Shown here: piece by piece, positions 1 to 30,014 of the stretch
Layout: each line of letters opens with the position of its first letter
Position numbering within the stretch: the first letter of the stretch is position 1
Assembly: GCF_000247815.1 (NCBI RefSeq)
Contig: NC_021681.1
Location: forward strand, 4,736,914-4,800,913
Direction: 5' to 3'
Source: Ficedula albicollis
Lineage: Eukaryota > Chordata > Aves > Passeriformes > Muscicapidae
Length of the DNA: 64,000 nucleotides
Notes under the pieces: model-generated
The model's input: only the letters and a program-made list of their open reading frames with translations
What the model was told of the DNA's origin: nothing
The model's database searches: none
Translations under genes and position numbers: made by a program

Positions 1-1710
1 AATCCCCTGTATGTTGGCAGCTCAGGCCTGCTGTTAGGTTGCAGGAGACTTAATTTTTGTCCCCCATATTATGGTACAAAACAAGACAATCTTGCAGATA
101 ACTTGCAACATCTGAAAGAGCAATCAGTAAGCAGATTTGGAAGAGTGTTGGGAATCACTGGCTGATTCACAAGTGCATCCCTGAAGCCACATTCAGATGG
201 CAGGAATATTTGTAATTCCAGAGAAGGGCTTCAAGGCAGGGGATGTGTAGGTGGGTGCTGCACAGCTTGGAGTGCTCTTCCTCCTGCCTTCAAGTCATGA
301 AACAACCAGCACGTGTCCAGTTTCTCCTGCTCTGCCAGAACATTGTGCTGCTTGTGCCTCTGATGATATTTTACAGAAATTGAATGCTTTCATGGTCGTT
401 TATGGGGATACTGAATCTCCCTGAGCTTCACAACATAAACCAGAGTGCTGCTCCAGTCCAGGCTGCTGGCCTGACTTGTGTCCCTGTGTTGGGATTTGGC
501 AGCATTCAGCCACTCTGTGAGATGCCAGGGAATGACAGCCCCTGTTGTTTTAGTTCTGCTGGGCAGGATGCAGGTGCTGTGTTGTTGGGAACACAGTAAT
601 TGAGAGGGGGGTGGCACTGCCTTGTCGTGGCTCTTGTAAATGACACTTATCGTGTGAGTCATGCCTTGAGATATGATGGGAAGCTGGTGGGCACCAGGAG
701 GCCACTCATTTCCCAATGAAATTCCCATTTTCCTCTCAAACTGTTGTGAGAGGAGAAGGTCAACACAAAGATGTGTTGGCTCCTGTTCCAAAGGGGTAGC
801 TTGTCATTTGAGTGAACAGAAAAATTGAGGGTACATTATTGTTTGTTACCTGTCATTGAGCAGTATCTTCTGTACATCTTTCTTTGTGCTTTTTACTCTG
901 TAGCAGAGAGGCTGCCTGTTTCCTGGTGATCAGGAAAAAAAATCTCCAGAATACTACAAGGAGGGAGGAAATGCTAGCAGAGATCTTTTTGAATGGGGAA
1001 TGTGTCACGTAGATGTTTTATTGTGCTGTGATTGTAGCTCTAGCAGCTGTTTGTCCGTGTTTTTGCTCATGTTTTTGTTGAGGATTCAAAGAGGATTGTG
1101 GTGATACTCTGTTATTTTCTGCAAGTGGAGAAAGTTTGGCACCAAGTGGGGAAGCAACACAAGCCTCATTCAGAAGAGGAGTGCATCCTGTGGATCTCAG
1201 TGCTGAGCTCTTCAATGTGTGATTTGGGTAGAGTTGTTTTGAGTGGACTTAATGTGGATAGTGTGCTGAATTATGCTTTACAAACATAAGCTGTTCCTTT
1301 GTCCCCAAGGTCTTGTCTGATAAATGACAAGGAAAGCATCTAAGGCTTTTAAAGCTGTTTGGTACTAGAGCATGAAGCTTTTTGGACTAGAGCTACCCCC
1401 AAAGGATGTTGTGCTTAGGCCCTTTGTGTGAACAGAGAAGCAGATCTGGGAATTGTTCATTTGGTCTGGATTACTTTTATCACTGGAAATGTTTGTTGCT
1501 CCATCCCACAAATGCTGCTGCTGGCACAAATGAATGGGTGGCCCAGAAGTGGGAATGAGGAAGGGATTTGCTTCCTTTGGTGGAGGCGTCGGTGTCTGCG
1601 TTCCTCAGAGTTGAATTCACGCCTCCTTCCCCTCTGCTGGCAGGAGGAATGGTACATTCATGTACTCCATGCTTTTGTCCTGTGTTCAAATCACACTTTT
1701 TCTCTTCCAG
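1..1710 (+). other. PAK2: PAK2 5' intron, end of
   Basis: There is no credible coding exon here. The stretch ends in a polypyrimidine tract and AG at 1709-1710. The next exon carries 24 nt of 5'UTR (1711-1734) before the ATG, which implies at least one upstream noncoding exon outside the window. Confidence 0.7.
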
Positions 1711-1734
1711 GGCTTCCCCTAGCTATTGAGAACC

Positions 1735-19630
<17,896 letters not shown>

Positions 19631-22600
19631 CATCCTGCCACAGCCTTCTTCCTTTTTTTGTTGTTTGTATTTTACAAATCTTTATAATATATGAAATTGT
19701 TACACTTCGGGGGGGGAGGGAAGGGGTTTTTTGTGGGGGTGGGAAATGTCTGCAAAAGGGAAGAAACTCTCATCCAGAAGACACCCAGAATCCATTGTGG
19801 CGACTCCAGAGATCCCTGTCTGGGGTCCAGAAGGAATTGAGGGCTGAATTACTGGCCTTTGTGGGGTTTTTGTATTCTGATTTTTGTTTCCCAGACAGCC
19901 CAGAAATACCACTTGCTGTGCCCGGGGCTTTAAGGGGTGTTAACGACTTTGCTGTAACAGCTCCCGTTGTACCCTCGGGGTACTTTCAATACTTGAATGA
20001 CAGATTCAAGCTTTCAGAGAGCAGTACTAATTTTACCTGCTGATCTCTTTGACTCTCCTCTTCCTCCCCTCTACCTGCAATCCCTGTGGGAAGCTCCCAG
20101 TGACCAGATTCACGGCAGGTGTGGCCAATGTGAAGGTACATCTTGCCCCTCATTTCTTGTTCGGATCAGCTGGTGCTGTACTGTAGAATCAACAACTCGG
20201 TTACTTAAGGAATCAAAATGTATGGAGATGGTTTTCACTTTTAAAGAAGAATAAGGAGAGAGAGAGGGGGAAGAGAAGTATTCAGCTGTTTCTCATGCCT
20301 GTGCTCTGTGGACATTTCTTTTTAATCAAAAATGTGGCCTCTTTGTAGAACTGTAATGATCGGTCAAGTCTTTGGATGTGGGTTATGGATGTGTAGGTTG
20401 GGGTCAGATACTTTATTTATGATCAAATGATCAGTTCTAGTCAGGGCAAGAAAAAATTCCAGCTGTCTTCCTGTCTGCTCTTTTTACCCTGTTAGACTTG
20501 CTGGCCAGAAGCTTGAGGGATAACGTGCTTGGTGCAGTGGGTGGTTCACAAACATGTATCTGTGCTCTGACTTGGGCTTTGGAAGTTATGCTGGTGCCTT
20601 TGACTTTTTTTATTTTACATTTCCCTTCTTTGTATCAAATACATTTTTGTATATGTTGTAATTTCCCCCCTCCTCCCCTCCCCCCGCCAAGCAAATAATG
20701 CATCAACCTATGGAGTTGTCAGAGTTTAAAGTATTAGAGCTATTTTTTTTCCAGTTTTGTATGTGCTCCATTTGTACTAATGAAACCAGAAGAACAAATA
20801 ACCAGATCTGAGGACACTGACGATACAGGATTTTGGAAACACGATCTGAACAGATGATGATGAACACCTGGAGATGCCAAAGCTGTGAGATGAAGCAGAG
20901 GGGAGAAGCAGTGCTGTCAGACCATCGTGGGGCCTGTTGGACTGGCTGGTATCACTCTGATCCTTGTCACCTGCTAGCCAGGGTGGCTGCAGTCAACCCT
21001 TCAACACCACAAAAAGTGCCTCCTTCTGAAGGACAGCGACAGCCTGAGCAGTTGAGTTGTTGGAGTGTTGCCAGGGTTGGGTTGAGCAGAGCCTGTGCCC
21101 CTTCTAATGCTGCTGTCTGTGCATTTCAACCTCCCCGAGTGTTCCAGGAAGAGCCAAGTAGTACCAATGTGCCAAATGAGTCTGTGAAAGAAAAACCATG
21201 ACTTCAGTGTGATTGTATTGCATTCCCAGGGGGGCAGGGCCTGGGACAGACAGAGCTATGGTTGGGTGTGGACGTAGGACCCTGAATAAAAATTTTTGCA
21301 CACTTTTCCAAACATTGCTGGCAGGGGATAGAAGTCATTTTCAGAGAATCTATATAGAGAGGATGACATTTTGGGGACTGGTAGCCAAGGTATGACAAAA
21401 CAAACTTCCAGGACAGCAGAGGCAGTTTGGGGGAATGGTGGAGGGGAGCAGGGCTGGGGTCTCACAGCTCCTGGGGCCTCGTTGGGCAGGTTCAGCTTGT
21501 GTTCTGCTCCTGTGTGGTAGTTAAAATCTGTGTTGGGTTATCTTAACTACTCACAGGTGTTAATCTCTCTAGCTGTAAGTGTGAGAACAGTTACGGCTTT
21601 AAATTTTAAATTCAAGGAAGTGTCTCATGCCAGGTTAGGAAATCCAAGTGCATTTGCCTGCAAAAAAGTTTATTATGAGCCATGGACACTGTAATCCCCC
21701 CTGGTTTGAGTGTATCCTGGCTCCCTGATCAAATGGAGGAGTGAGGAGGCTTGGCTGAGGAAAAAACCTGTTGGACCAGTGGTTCCCTCTTTGTCCATTG
21801 CTGGCAATGGACTTGGTAAAACTCCTTGTGCCAGAGTTAAGCTGGGAGCTTTTCTTTCTTTCATCTTTTTGTTTTGTTGTTTTGTTTTTTGTTTGTTTTT
21901 TTTTTAAATGGCACAATCTAGATAAATTTAGCTTTTTTAAAATAGAAAACAAGAAATCATAAGTAATTTTAACTTATTCGTTTTCTTTTATTGGTGAATG
22001 AGAACGGTTTAAAACATATGTTGCAAAATTTGTCCAATTTAGCCTGCTAAGGAGATGATTTCTGAAGATTCAGCCATCCTAATGCACAAAACTTGGCCCA
22101 ATCCCAAGTTCCCAAACTGTGTGTGTGACTGGGACAGTGTGCAGGTGCCAGCATCTCCCTGGCCCCATGCAGCAGCTGTTCTGTGGTGAGGTTTCCATGG
22201 GATCAGAGGTGGGGCTGGCAGGAGAGGAGAGCCAGGAGAAGGTTTTTGTGTCTGGAGGGTCAGGCATCGCTTTTCTGAGGGTGTCTGCAAGGTGAGAAGC
22301 TCCAAGGTGTGGGTTTTCCCTTTTCCCTGGTGGGAGCAGAGCAGAGTCCTTGAGTGGCTGCAGGGCTGTCAGCTCTGCTGGGGCACTGGGGCAGTGGAGA
22401 CCAGCCAGAGCTGGAGGAAATGATGGGAAGGGATGAGTTGCATCCAGATGTGGGGATTCCTGTGCATCTCTCTGGGGTGCCCACCCAAGATGCTGAGTGG
22501 GGATGAGAGTGCACACAATCCCTGTGAAGTGTTGGCAGCTTGTGGCTGAGGTGAGAGTGTGCAGGGAGTGTGAGATTCCTGGGATGTGGTATCACAGAAC

Positions 22601-23040
22601 AAACCAGAGTTCTTATTAAAAAACAACCATGGGAATGAGCACTTTGCCCTGCCTTTGGTTAATGAGACTAACTGGGGCCTTCCCCCCTGGCCCTCTGCAG
22701 GAAGGTGCAAAGGTTTGGCTTCAGCAGATGGGTCCCATTGTCAGAGGGGTGGGGAGGGAGCAAAAACATGATTAAGGGTCTCTCCAGCTGGAATTGAGTC
22801 AATAAATCTCTCTGGTCTGTTTTTCCCTCTGTTCCTTATGCTCTTGATGGGAATGGAAGTAGGTGCAAGCTTTCTTTTTATTTTTTTAACTGTCTTCAGA
22901 TGTTAATGTTGCCTTTTGTGTAATTTAATCCCATTATGTTATTTAATTGTTACTGCAATATTAACTACTGTATTTGTTGACTTCGTTTAATAACTGTTCT
23001 TTCAGGGCTAGAAATAAACTTTTAAAAAACCTTTGGGGTT
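19631..23040 (+). other. PAK2: PAK2 3'UTR with alternative polyadenylation signals
   Basis: The terminal exon continues past the stop codon without a gene-like ORF. It has T-rich and AT-rich segments near 19650-19700. Canonical AATAAA signals occur at 21285-21290 and 23013-23018, the second followed by a G/T-rich stretch suitable as a downstream element. The UTR would be about 1.7 or 3.4 kb. The transcript end is inferred; long 3'UTRs are known for mammalian PAK2. Confidence 0.6.
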
Positions 23041-24928
23041 TTTTCCCCCCTTTCCCCTGTCATGAGTTTTTACTTTTGATGACAAGAGCATCTGAAAGAG
23101 TTTGTGTCAGTGTTTTGCAGAGAGTAAGAGAATGGATTTGTAACTAAGCTTCTTATGAATACTTTGATGATGGTGGATATAATTTTATGCTATAGCAGCC
23201 TGTTTCTTTTAAAGTTTTATCACTCATTGGTGTCAGTACCAGCCTTGGAATCACCACAGGCTTTCCTTGCTGCTGTGCACTGCTGGCTGCATCGCTGATG
23301 GGAGGAGAGCAGCTCCAACACACCCTTTTCACCCTCTGTGGAGGAGTTCCCTCCATGCAAAGGGAGCAAAGCAAACTCCAGCCTGGCTGTCCCAGCTGCA
23401 TCTTCCCCTCTCTGTTCACCAGTGCTGGGCTGGGACTGATGGGCCCAGTGACCTCTGGTGATGGCTCTGGAGCTGTTCCCACCAGCTCTGCTTTGTTGCA
23501 CCATGGGTACCATCCAGTATCCTGCTTACAAACATTATGGCACAGGATCCATGGAATTGAGCTGTCCTGCTGGGAAGATTTGGCTTCTGGGTTTGCTGCA
23601 TCACCGCTGATCAGCGTTGGACCATTGGGGTGAGGGCACTGGGTGCCCACAGCTCTTTGAGGATTTGGGGTGAGATCCACGTTGCCTTTTATCTCCAAGG
23701 CTGCAGAGAGACACTTGTTTTCCACTGGACCTACTAAAAGGCTGTGGGATGTTGGCCTGCCAGTCCAGCCAAAGCCAAGACAAGGAGGGATTTACTTCGG
23801 GGTTGAGTCTGGGTCAGTTGGCTCGGGATGAAGTTCCTGCCTCAGTTGTGAATGGTGAGGACTTGGCATGTCCTGTGTTTCCAGTGTGTTACTGGGAAAT
23901 GGGCTCTGCCCTTTCTTGCACCTTACACGAGCTTTGCTCCTACACTGACAAAGGGAAGTGAAGAAACCACTCATCTCCAGCAGCTGCTTCACCCACACAT
24001 GAGAATGTGGGTTTGCTCAGAGCCTGTCTCTTCAGGGTTATCAACTTGTTGTAGCATCCTTGCCTCTCTATATGATTTTAAAGTGGTGTTCTCAAACACT
24101 GCATTTAGGTGATTTGGCATTTAATTTCTTGGGGGAAAGTGGACAGGAGGAGAAGGTGCTTGGTGGAACTCAGCACTGTCTGGATTTTGATACTTGAAGG
24201 AGAGCAGGGCTTTGGCTGATTTTGGCTTGCACAGCTGAAGGTTGCAAGTCCTTGGTAAATCCTCCTAAGTCTTGTGTGAACTTGCTCATCCCTTGAGACT
24301 AAACCCAAGAGCAGCCCCATTTTTTGAGATCAGCTTATTAAGAATTGGGTATTTCAAACACAGTTCTTGAAGGCAGTACATGTGGGAGCAGTAATTTCTC
24401 CCTTTCAGGGCTGCTGTTTGGCTGCAGTGAGTTACTGCAAAGCTGAGCTCAACTGTTGGGACTGCAGCAGGAGCACACTGTTAAAACCAGGGTGGGTGAA
24501 AAGTGAGCATCCTCATTAGCAGCATTTTCATGGTGGTGCCTGAAGAGCATTGTTGGGTTTCAGTGCAGTTTCCATCCCCTGCTCCCAGGGATCTGTACAG
24601 CTGCATTTTCCCCTTTTTTAATAGAATGCGTTTTGCTCTCAAGATTTTTTGTAGAACAAAGTGACATGGAAGTTTGCTGAGCTCAGCCAAACTCTCTGAG
24701 GTTGATGCTCTCCAGATGTGATCAGGTTCTTCTAAGAGCTGATTTCCCTGCTTTGAATCCAGCCTAAGGAAGGATTTCTTTTCCTTAAGGGAGGGAAATA
24801 CCACCAAGTGAGAAGGATGACTTTCTGTGACTTCTCTACCTGCAGCCTGTTAGTTGGGAGCAGGGCAGCACTGACACAGCTCATCATGCTTTTCCCAACT
24901 GGTGTCTGCAGTGAGAATCATCTCTTAA

Positions 24929-25016
24929 AATCATGGAATCAGTAAGGTTGGATAAAACCTTTAAGATTATCAAGTCAAATCCATGAAGATTTTGAATCCC
25001 CACTGACCTGAGTGTT
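24929..25016 (-). mobile_element. Short CR1-like fragment
   Basis: AATCATGGAATCAGTAAGG, a GGTTGGATAAAACC block, then AAGATTATCAAGTC match an antisense CR1 subfamily end. It is truncated at about 90 bp. Confidence 0.7.
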
Positions 25017-26937
25017 GAAACAGCCCGTAGGGACCCATGGTTTGAGTTTTTTAATGGGATTTTCCCAGTGGGAAGTTAGGGGTTGCTCATTCTCTTTCAG
25101 ACTTGTGCTTTGGAGCTGTGTTGAGTCAGTGCAGAGGAGGGAAGAGCAGCCAGGCTGTGTGAAGGCACAGATGTCTCAATGCACAGGCTGCACTTCCTGC
25201 TGTTTGCTGGAGGGCTCGTGGGCAGCGAATCCAGCTTGGATCAATGGTGAGGACACTGCTGGGGCTCAGGGCAGCTCCCTGGGATGGACACAGGAGGGCT
25301 GACCTTCCTCAGGACAGATGTCTTCTGGAATTCCTTGAAGTCTCTAGAGCCAAGGATGACCCATCTTTGTTATTTTTCCCTCTCAGTGAATGCTTACTCT
25401 AAGGATTTGGGTCTTTTCACGAAGCACAATTAACTCCTGGATCCCCTGGAGCCCTTTTCCCTGCCTGACCATGAAGGGAAACCTGCCCCAGGTTCCTGCT
25501 GCCTTGTCACAGCAGCTGGGAACATGTGGCTGCTCCTGGAAAGCTTTAATTCACCCCCTGCCCAGTGAAACTTCTCTTAAATAACCTTTTAACTATTTTT
25601 TTTTTCTGTAGCTGTTGCCTCTTTGAGGGCAAAAATAGCAAGAGAGCCAGGGTGGTTCTGCTCAGTGCTTGTGACCCTTCAGTGGTTTTGGGGAGTGTTT
25701 ATTTTGCTGAACTCTGGAAGTGCCAACTTGTTCCTGTCCTGTGGCTAAACCCACCCTCCCACTTAAATATCTGCATTATAAGCCCTGAAAGCAAGTTTGG
25801 CTTAGAAAGACACTGATGTTCCAGCTACAAAAAAAGGCGTTTTCAGTGGGAATATTGGAGTTTTTAGATAGTATCTTGTATTTATCCTTGTAATCAACAT
25901 CTCCCAGCTCCTCTCTCCAGCCTGGGTTAAATATCCCACAAGTGCAGGATGTGCCATGGGCAGAATTACATGCAATATGTGGGAAGTAGTTTTTAAACCT
26001 TGAAATGATTATTTCCTAAGACCCAACTCTTAAAATGATTGAAAAGAAGGGGGAAATCCATTTCTGGGGGAAGGAAAAGATGCTGGAATTTCTTTCCCAT
26101 TTTTACCAGTTAGTGTCCCATAATCTGGTGGATTTCTTTCAGGGAGATTCAGGCTGTGTTACTGGGTCCTCATGAGGTTTTGTTTCTAAAGAGAAAACTG
26201 TTCTGGTTTCTCCTGAGAAGCACAGAAGGAGGGGAGATGGAAATAACTGAGTTGGGCTGTGATGTTAAATATTTTGTGGTTGGTTCTGCAGTGATGAGTA
26301 GCTTTGACCAGCACTTGGTTGCTGCTAGAGGTCAATTTTCTTGACAAAATTACTGATTTATGAGACTCTTAAAGAACATTCCATCTTCTGTTATTCAACT
26401 AAAGTAATTTGTTCATCTGAGGTGAAAGATGAGTGCTTGTCCTGTCATCTGGAGGGTGAATTTGGGTAAAAAGATTAAACTGGGGCAAGTTCTGAGGCAG
26501 GCTGACCAAAAGCAGGGCAGTTTTTGGGGGCTGGAAAGGAGAGTGGAGGGAAGATGAAAGGAGGAGGGTGGTGCAGAGGAGATGCTGAGCTGTATCTTCA
26601 CAAACATCCCCACAATGTTGTGTTTCTGCTGTCAAAGGCTGTTGAGGGAGATGCTCCAGTGCATCCAGAGCATCTGCTCCTGATTTTCATGGCTTGGGCT
26701 GCACTGCTGGAGCCACCTTGAACTGTGTGAAGAGCCTCATCCCAGCTCAGGTGTGCTTCAAACCTGGGTTTCCTGCTAATTTCTTTTATAAAGAAAAAGG
26801 GGGAAATAAAATGGCCCCAATAGAAGCTGGGTCACCTGGCAGCACTGCCTGCCTTGGGGGTGGCAAATGTGGGCTCAGGGTGGTGGCACTTCTGCTGCAA
26901 CCAGGGAAATGACCCAGCAGACACACCATGTATGGTT

Positions 26938-27092
26938 TACCATGGAATCCCAGAATGGTTTGGGATGGAAGGAGCCCTAAACCCAGATATTTCCATGCCC
27001 TCACTGAGCAGGACACCTTCCACTATCCCAGGTTGCTCCAAGGCTCATCCAGCCTGGCTTTGGACACTTCGAGGGATGGGGCAACCACAGGC
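26938..27092 (-). mobile_element. CR1 3' end fragment upstream of AQP12
   Basis: GGAATCCCAGAATGGTTTGG, ACACCTTCCACTATCCCAGG and GGACACTTCGAGGGATGGGG mark an antisense CR1 tail. It ends about 270 bp upstream of the AQP12 TATA box. Confidence 0.9.
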
Positions 27093-27306
27093 TTTGGAGC
27101 CAAGCAGAAAGAAAATGAAGTTGTTTTTTTTTCCTTCTAGAAGAGCTGTCAGCTCTGGGGAGCTGCTGGAGACTCTCAGGTGTGAATGCCAGGGCTGGGG
27201 GCTCTGCCTGGTGGAGATAACACCGGGACTTGCTGGGACAAACAGCTCGGTGGCTGCTCCAGCTGCTGAGAGTCCCTGTGGCACTGGCATCGCCCCGTGG
27301 GGAGCA

Positions 27307-27323
27307 CACCTGTGGCCTTTCCC
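27307..27323 (+). promoter_or_regulatory. PTF1-like bipartite site upstream of AQP12
   Basis: An E-box CACCTG (27307-27312) and a TTTCCC box (27318-27323) are separated by five bases, so their centres are one helical turn apart. This is the arrangement bound by the PTF1 trimer (PTF1A, an E protein, RBPJL or RBPJ) in pancreatic acinar promoters. It is about 40 bp upstream of the TATA box. Function is inferred. Confidence 0.6.
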
Positions 27324-27363
27324 AGGCCTGTCGGGCTGTGCCACGTTTGCTTGTGCTTGCCTT

Positions 27364-27370
27364 TATAAAG
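27364..27370 (+). promoter_or_regulatory. AQP12: AQP12 TATA box
   Basis: TATAAAG lies 58 bp upstream of the ATG at 27422, so transcription would start near 27392-27396 and leave a 5'UTR of about 30 nt. Confidence 0.75.
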
Positions 27371-27421
27371 AGAAGGTGCAGGAGCTTCCCCTGCTCCCTC
27401 CCAGCCTCTGCCCCGGCACAG

Positions 27422-29650
27422 ATGGATGGCTTGAATGTCTCCATTGCTTTTTTTTTTGCGGTTGTTGGGGCGTGCCAGGTGCTCAGGTGGCTTTCCAAGA
27501 GATTCCTGTCCCCTGGAACGCACGGCTGCCTTGCCAGGGAGTTTGCTGGCTCGCTGCAGTTGAGCAGCAGCTGCCTGGAGCTGAGGATGCTGATGGACAT
27601 TGGCCCCTGGGGTGGTGGCTTTGGGCTGGACGTGGTGCTGACCCTGCTCTTCCTCCTCTCCGCTGCGCACGGCGCCTCTTCCGAGGGCGCCTCCGCCAAC
27701 CCCACGGTGTGTGTGCAGGAGTTCCTGCTGCTGCAGTCCAGCCTGGTGGCCACAGGGGCCAAGCTGCTGGCCCAGGCTGTGGGTGCAGGGCTGGGCTGGG
27801 CTCTCACCCGCCTCTACTGGTCCTGGGAGCTGACCCAGCTCCACTTCATCCAGAACCTGATCGCGCCCGAGTGCAGCTCCTCCATCCGCGCCCCCCTGCC
27901 CCACGCTGCCCTCGTGGAGAGCTCCTGCTCCTTCCTCTTCCACCTTGTGCTCCTCAGGGTGGGGCAGAGCCACCCCCTGTGCCGGGTCCCCGTGCTGGCA
28001 GCCACTGTCACCTTCCTGACCTACACAGGTGAGCAGCGCTGGCGTTTCTCTTCTGAGTCATCTGTGGGGGAGGAGCAGCCCCACCTACACAGGTGAGCAG
28101 CGCTGGCGTTTACCTTCCTGACCTACACAGGTGAGCAGCGCTGGCGTTTCTCTTCTGAGTCATCTGTGGGGGAGGAGCAGCCCCCTGCTTTTCACCTCCC
28201 AGGGCTGGAGAGGTAGGGATTAACAAGGTTTGTTTGTTTTCTGATATTTTGGGGAATGTTCATTTTGGGATGAAGATGGCAGTTTGGGGTATCTGGGCTG
28301 CAGGTGAGTGTTGGCTCACAGCCACAGCTCCAGATTAGGATCACTTCCCTGGAATCTCCTTCAGTCCTGCACTGAGCTTTCCTGCTTCCCACAAAGTTCA
28401 GAGTGATAAGAGTGGGATTTCCCCACTCCAAGAAGGCAGGCAGGAAGGGTCACAGCAATTTGTCAGAGCTCCAGAGGATGCTGTGGGACTCTTGGCCACG
28501 TTTCTCTTCCCCCACAGCCGGACCATTCACGGGGGCCTTCTTCAACCCTGCCCTGGCCACAGCCACCACCTTCCAGTGCTCGGGGAGCAGCTTCTGGGAC
28601 TACATCCAGGTTTACTGGCTGGGGCCCCTCGCAGGTGAGACCTTCCCAGGGGCAGGAGCTGGCATGGGGCAAGGCAGAAGTGCTCAGTGTAACGTGGCAA
28701 AGGGCTGAGCTTAGGGTTGCCCGTGGCAGGTGTTATTTTTCATCCTGCCTTCTTGTTTCTGGGGTCATCTCTTTGCTATTCAATTTTTTTAAAAAACAAC
28801 TTATGCATAGTGAAGAGGGCAGAAATCTCTCTGAAGCCAGAGTCTGGGGGAGGTTTAGAGAAGGTGCAGGCTGAGCTGTGCTTTGAGGTTGTCCTCAGCT
28901 CCAGGATGGTCGTGGGGAGCTGGGTGTGTGCTGGGAGTGCAGACAAACCCCTGACTGGAGGGTGCAGCCAGGTGGGGATTGGGCTCTGCCCCCAGATAAC
29001 AGTGATGGGACACGAGGGAACAGCCTCAAGATGGCCCAGGGGAAGTTTAGGTTGGAAAATCTTTTCCCTGAAGGGTGGTCAGGCACACTCAGCTGAAGGC
29101 AGTGCTGGGGACACCATCCCTGCAGGGGTTTAAAAGCCATGTGGGTGTGGCACTCAGGTCACCACCACCTTGGCAGCTCCGAGGGCATGGTTGAACTTTG
29201 CAGAGGACTTCTCCAACCTTGATGATTCTCTGCCAGAAAACCCCTGGGGTGATTTATGGGCCAAAACAAGCGTTGTTTGTTATGTCAAGGGCACAGTGGT
29301 AAATTCTCCTTAAAGCAGCACAGCAAGGCTCCCTGAGCTCTCCCTGGGGGCTTCAGTGGTGCTGTGCTGCCTTTTGGTCGTGGTGAGGGTTGTGACAAGG
29401 CTCCTGAGCTGTGGGGAGGGCGGAGATGCTCGACACAGCACTTGGAAGGGTCTGTGCTCTCATTCCAGGGATGCTCGCTGCCCTCCTGCTGTTCCAGGGC
29501 AACATCCCACGCCTCTTCCAGAAAAACCTCCTCTACAGCCAGAAGAGCAAGTACAAGGTGCCCAAGGCAAAAGTGGCAGCACAGCTGGAGGGTGACAAAC
29601 CACAGGGGAAGAGGAAAGGGGGGAAGAGCAACTCAGAGCCCCGTGCCTGA
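27422..29650 (+). CDS. AQP12: Aquaporin-12 (unorthodox aquaporin, 3 exons)
   Basis: Unorthodox (AQP11/12 class) membrane channel. In mammals AQP12 sits on intracellular membranes of pancreatic acinar cells. Exons 27422-28028, 28518-28634 and 29469-29650 join in phase (906 nt, 301 residues plus stop; human about 295). The start MDGLNVSIAFFF aligns with human MAGLNVSLSFFF. The first pore motif is the unusual NPT (93-95, in SANPTV) and the second is NPA (212-214, in FFNPALA), a pattern specific to AQP12. TAGPFTGAFFNPA and VYWLGPLAG match family blocks. Several hydrophobic segments are visible, including one at about 69-83. The C-terminal tail is Lys/Arg-rich. The exon 1 donor lies inside a local duplication that repeats the donor motif twice more. 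Splice sites were read from the sequence; only the 28028 donor gives a full-length product. Confidence 0.95.
28010..28184 (+). repeat. 102-bp direct repeat spanning the AQP12 exon 1 splice donor
   Basis: The 73-bp block 28010-28082 recurs unchanged at 28112-28184, with a shorter internal copy at 28083-28111. Each copy contains CCTACACAG|GTGAGCAGCG, so three copies of the exon-intron boundary lie in a row, with exon ends at 28028, 28092 and 28130. Confidence 0.95.
28949..29240 (+). mobile_element. CR1 3' portion in AQP12 intron 2
   Basis: The sense CR1 signature includes GGAGGGTGCAGCCAGGTGGG, GGGGAAGTTTAGGTTGGAAA, ACCATCCCTGCAGGGG, and ends CTCCAACCTTGATGATTCT. Confidence 0.9.
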
Positions 29651-29985
29651 GGCCAGGGGCCTTGGCAGCGCTTTTCCTGGTTTGGAGGATTTTGCTGTGC
29701 TCCTTCAGCCCTTAAAGCATCACAAAGGAATCCTTGCAGGATCCTGAGCTCCTTTGGGAACTGCTCTGAAAGCCTCCCTGGAGAGCCTGAAATGTTTGAA
29801 GCCCACACTGCTGCCTCAAGAGAGAAACACTGAACGCTTTTGGATAAATTGCTGGTTGTTTTATCCTGCCAGGAATCTTAGAGAAAGTTGGGACCATTCC
29901 ATGGGCAGGCTTGAGCAACTCGGGGTTATTGCATCGTGCAATGCCTGCAATAACCCCACTGGGTCTCTTGCAGCCATAAAAGCAA

Positions 29986-29991
29986 AATAAA
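29986..29991 (+). terminator. AQP12: AQP12 polyadenylation signal
   Basis: AATAAA lies 336 bp after the stop codon and is the first canonical signal downstream. Cleavage is expected near 30005-30015. Confidence 0.65.
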
Positions 29992-30014
29992 AGCCAGTAA
30001 CTGCCTTGGACACT

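Larger units (their letters stand above)
23041..27290. other. Intergenic region between PAK2 and AQP12
   Basis: No supported gene. Open frames here are short and overlap on both strands, with no conserved-domain signal. CR1 fragments lie at 24.9 and 26.9 kb. The rest is unremarkable noncoding DNA. Confidence 0.6.

Noticed and set aside
26854..28032. 392-residue plus-strand frame and 265-288 residue frames overlapping AQP12
   Set aside because: They are shadows of AQP12 exon 1 in other frames. The frame 27230-28096 contains AQP12 exon 1, but its upstream extension lies before the TATA box.
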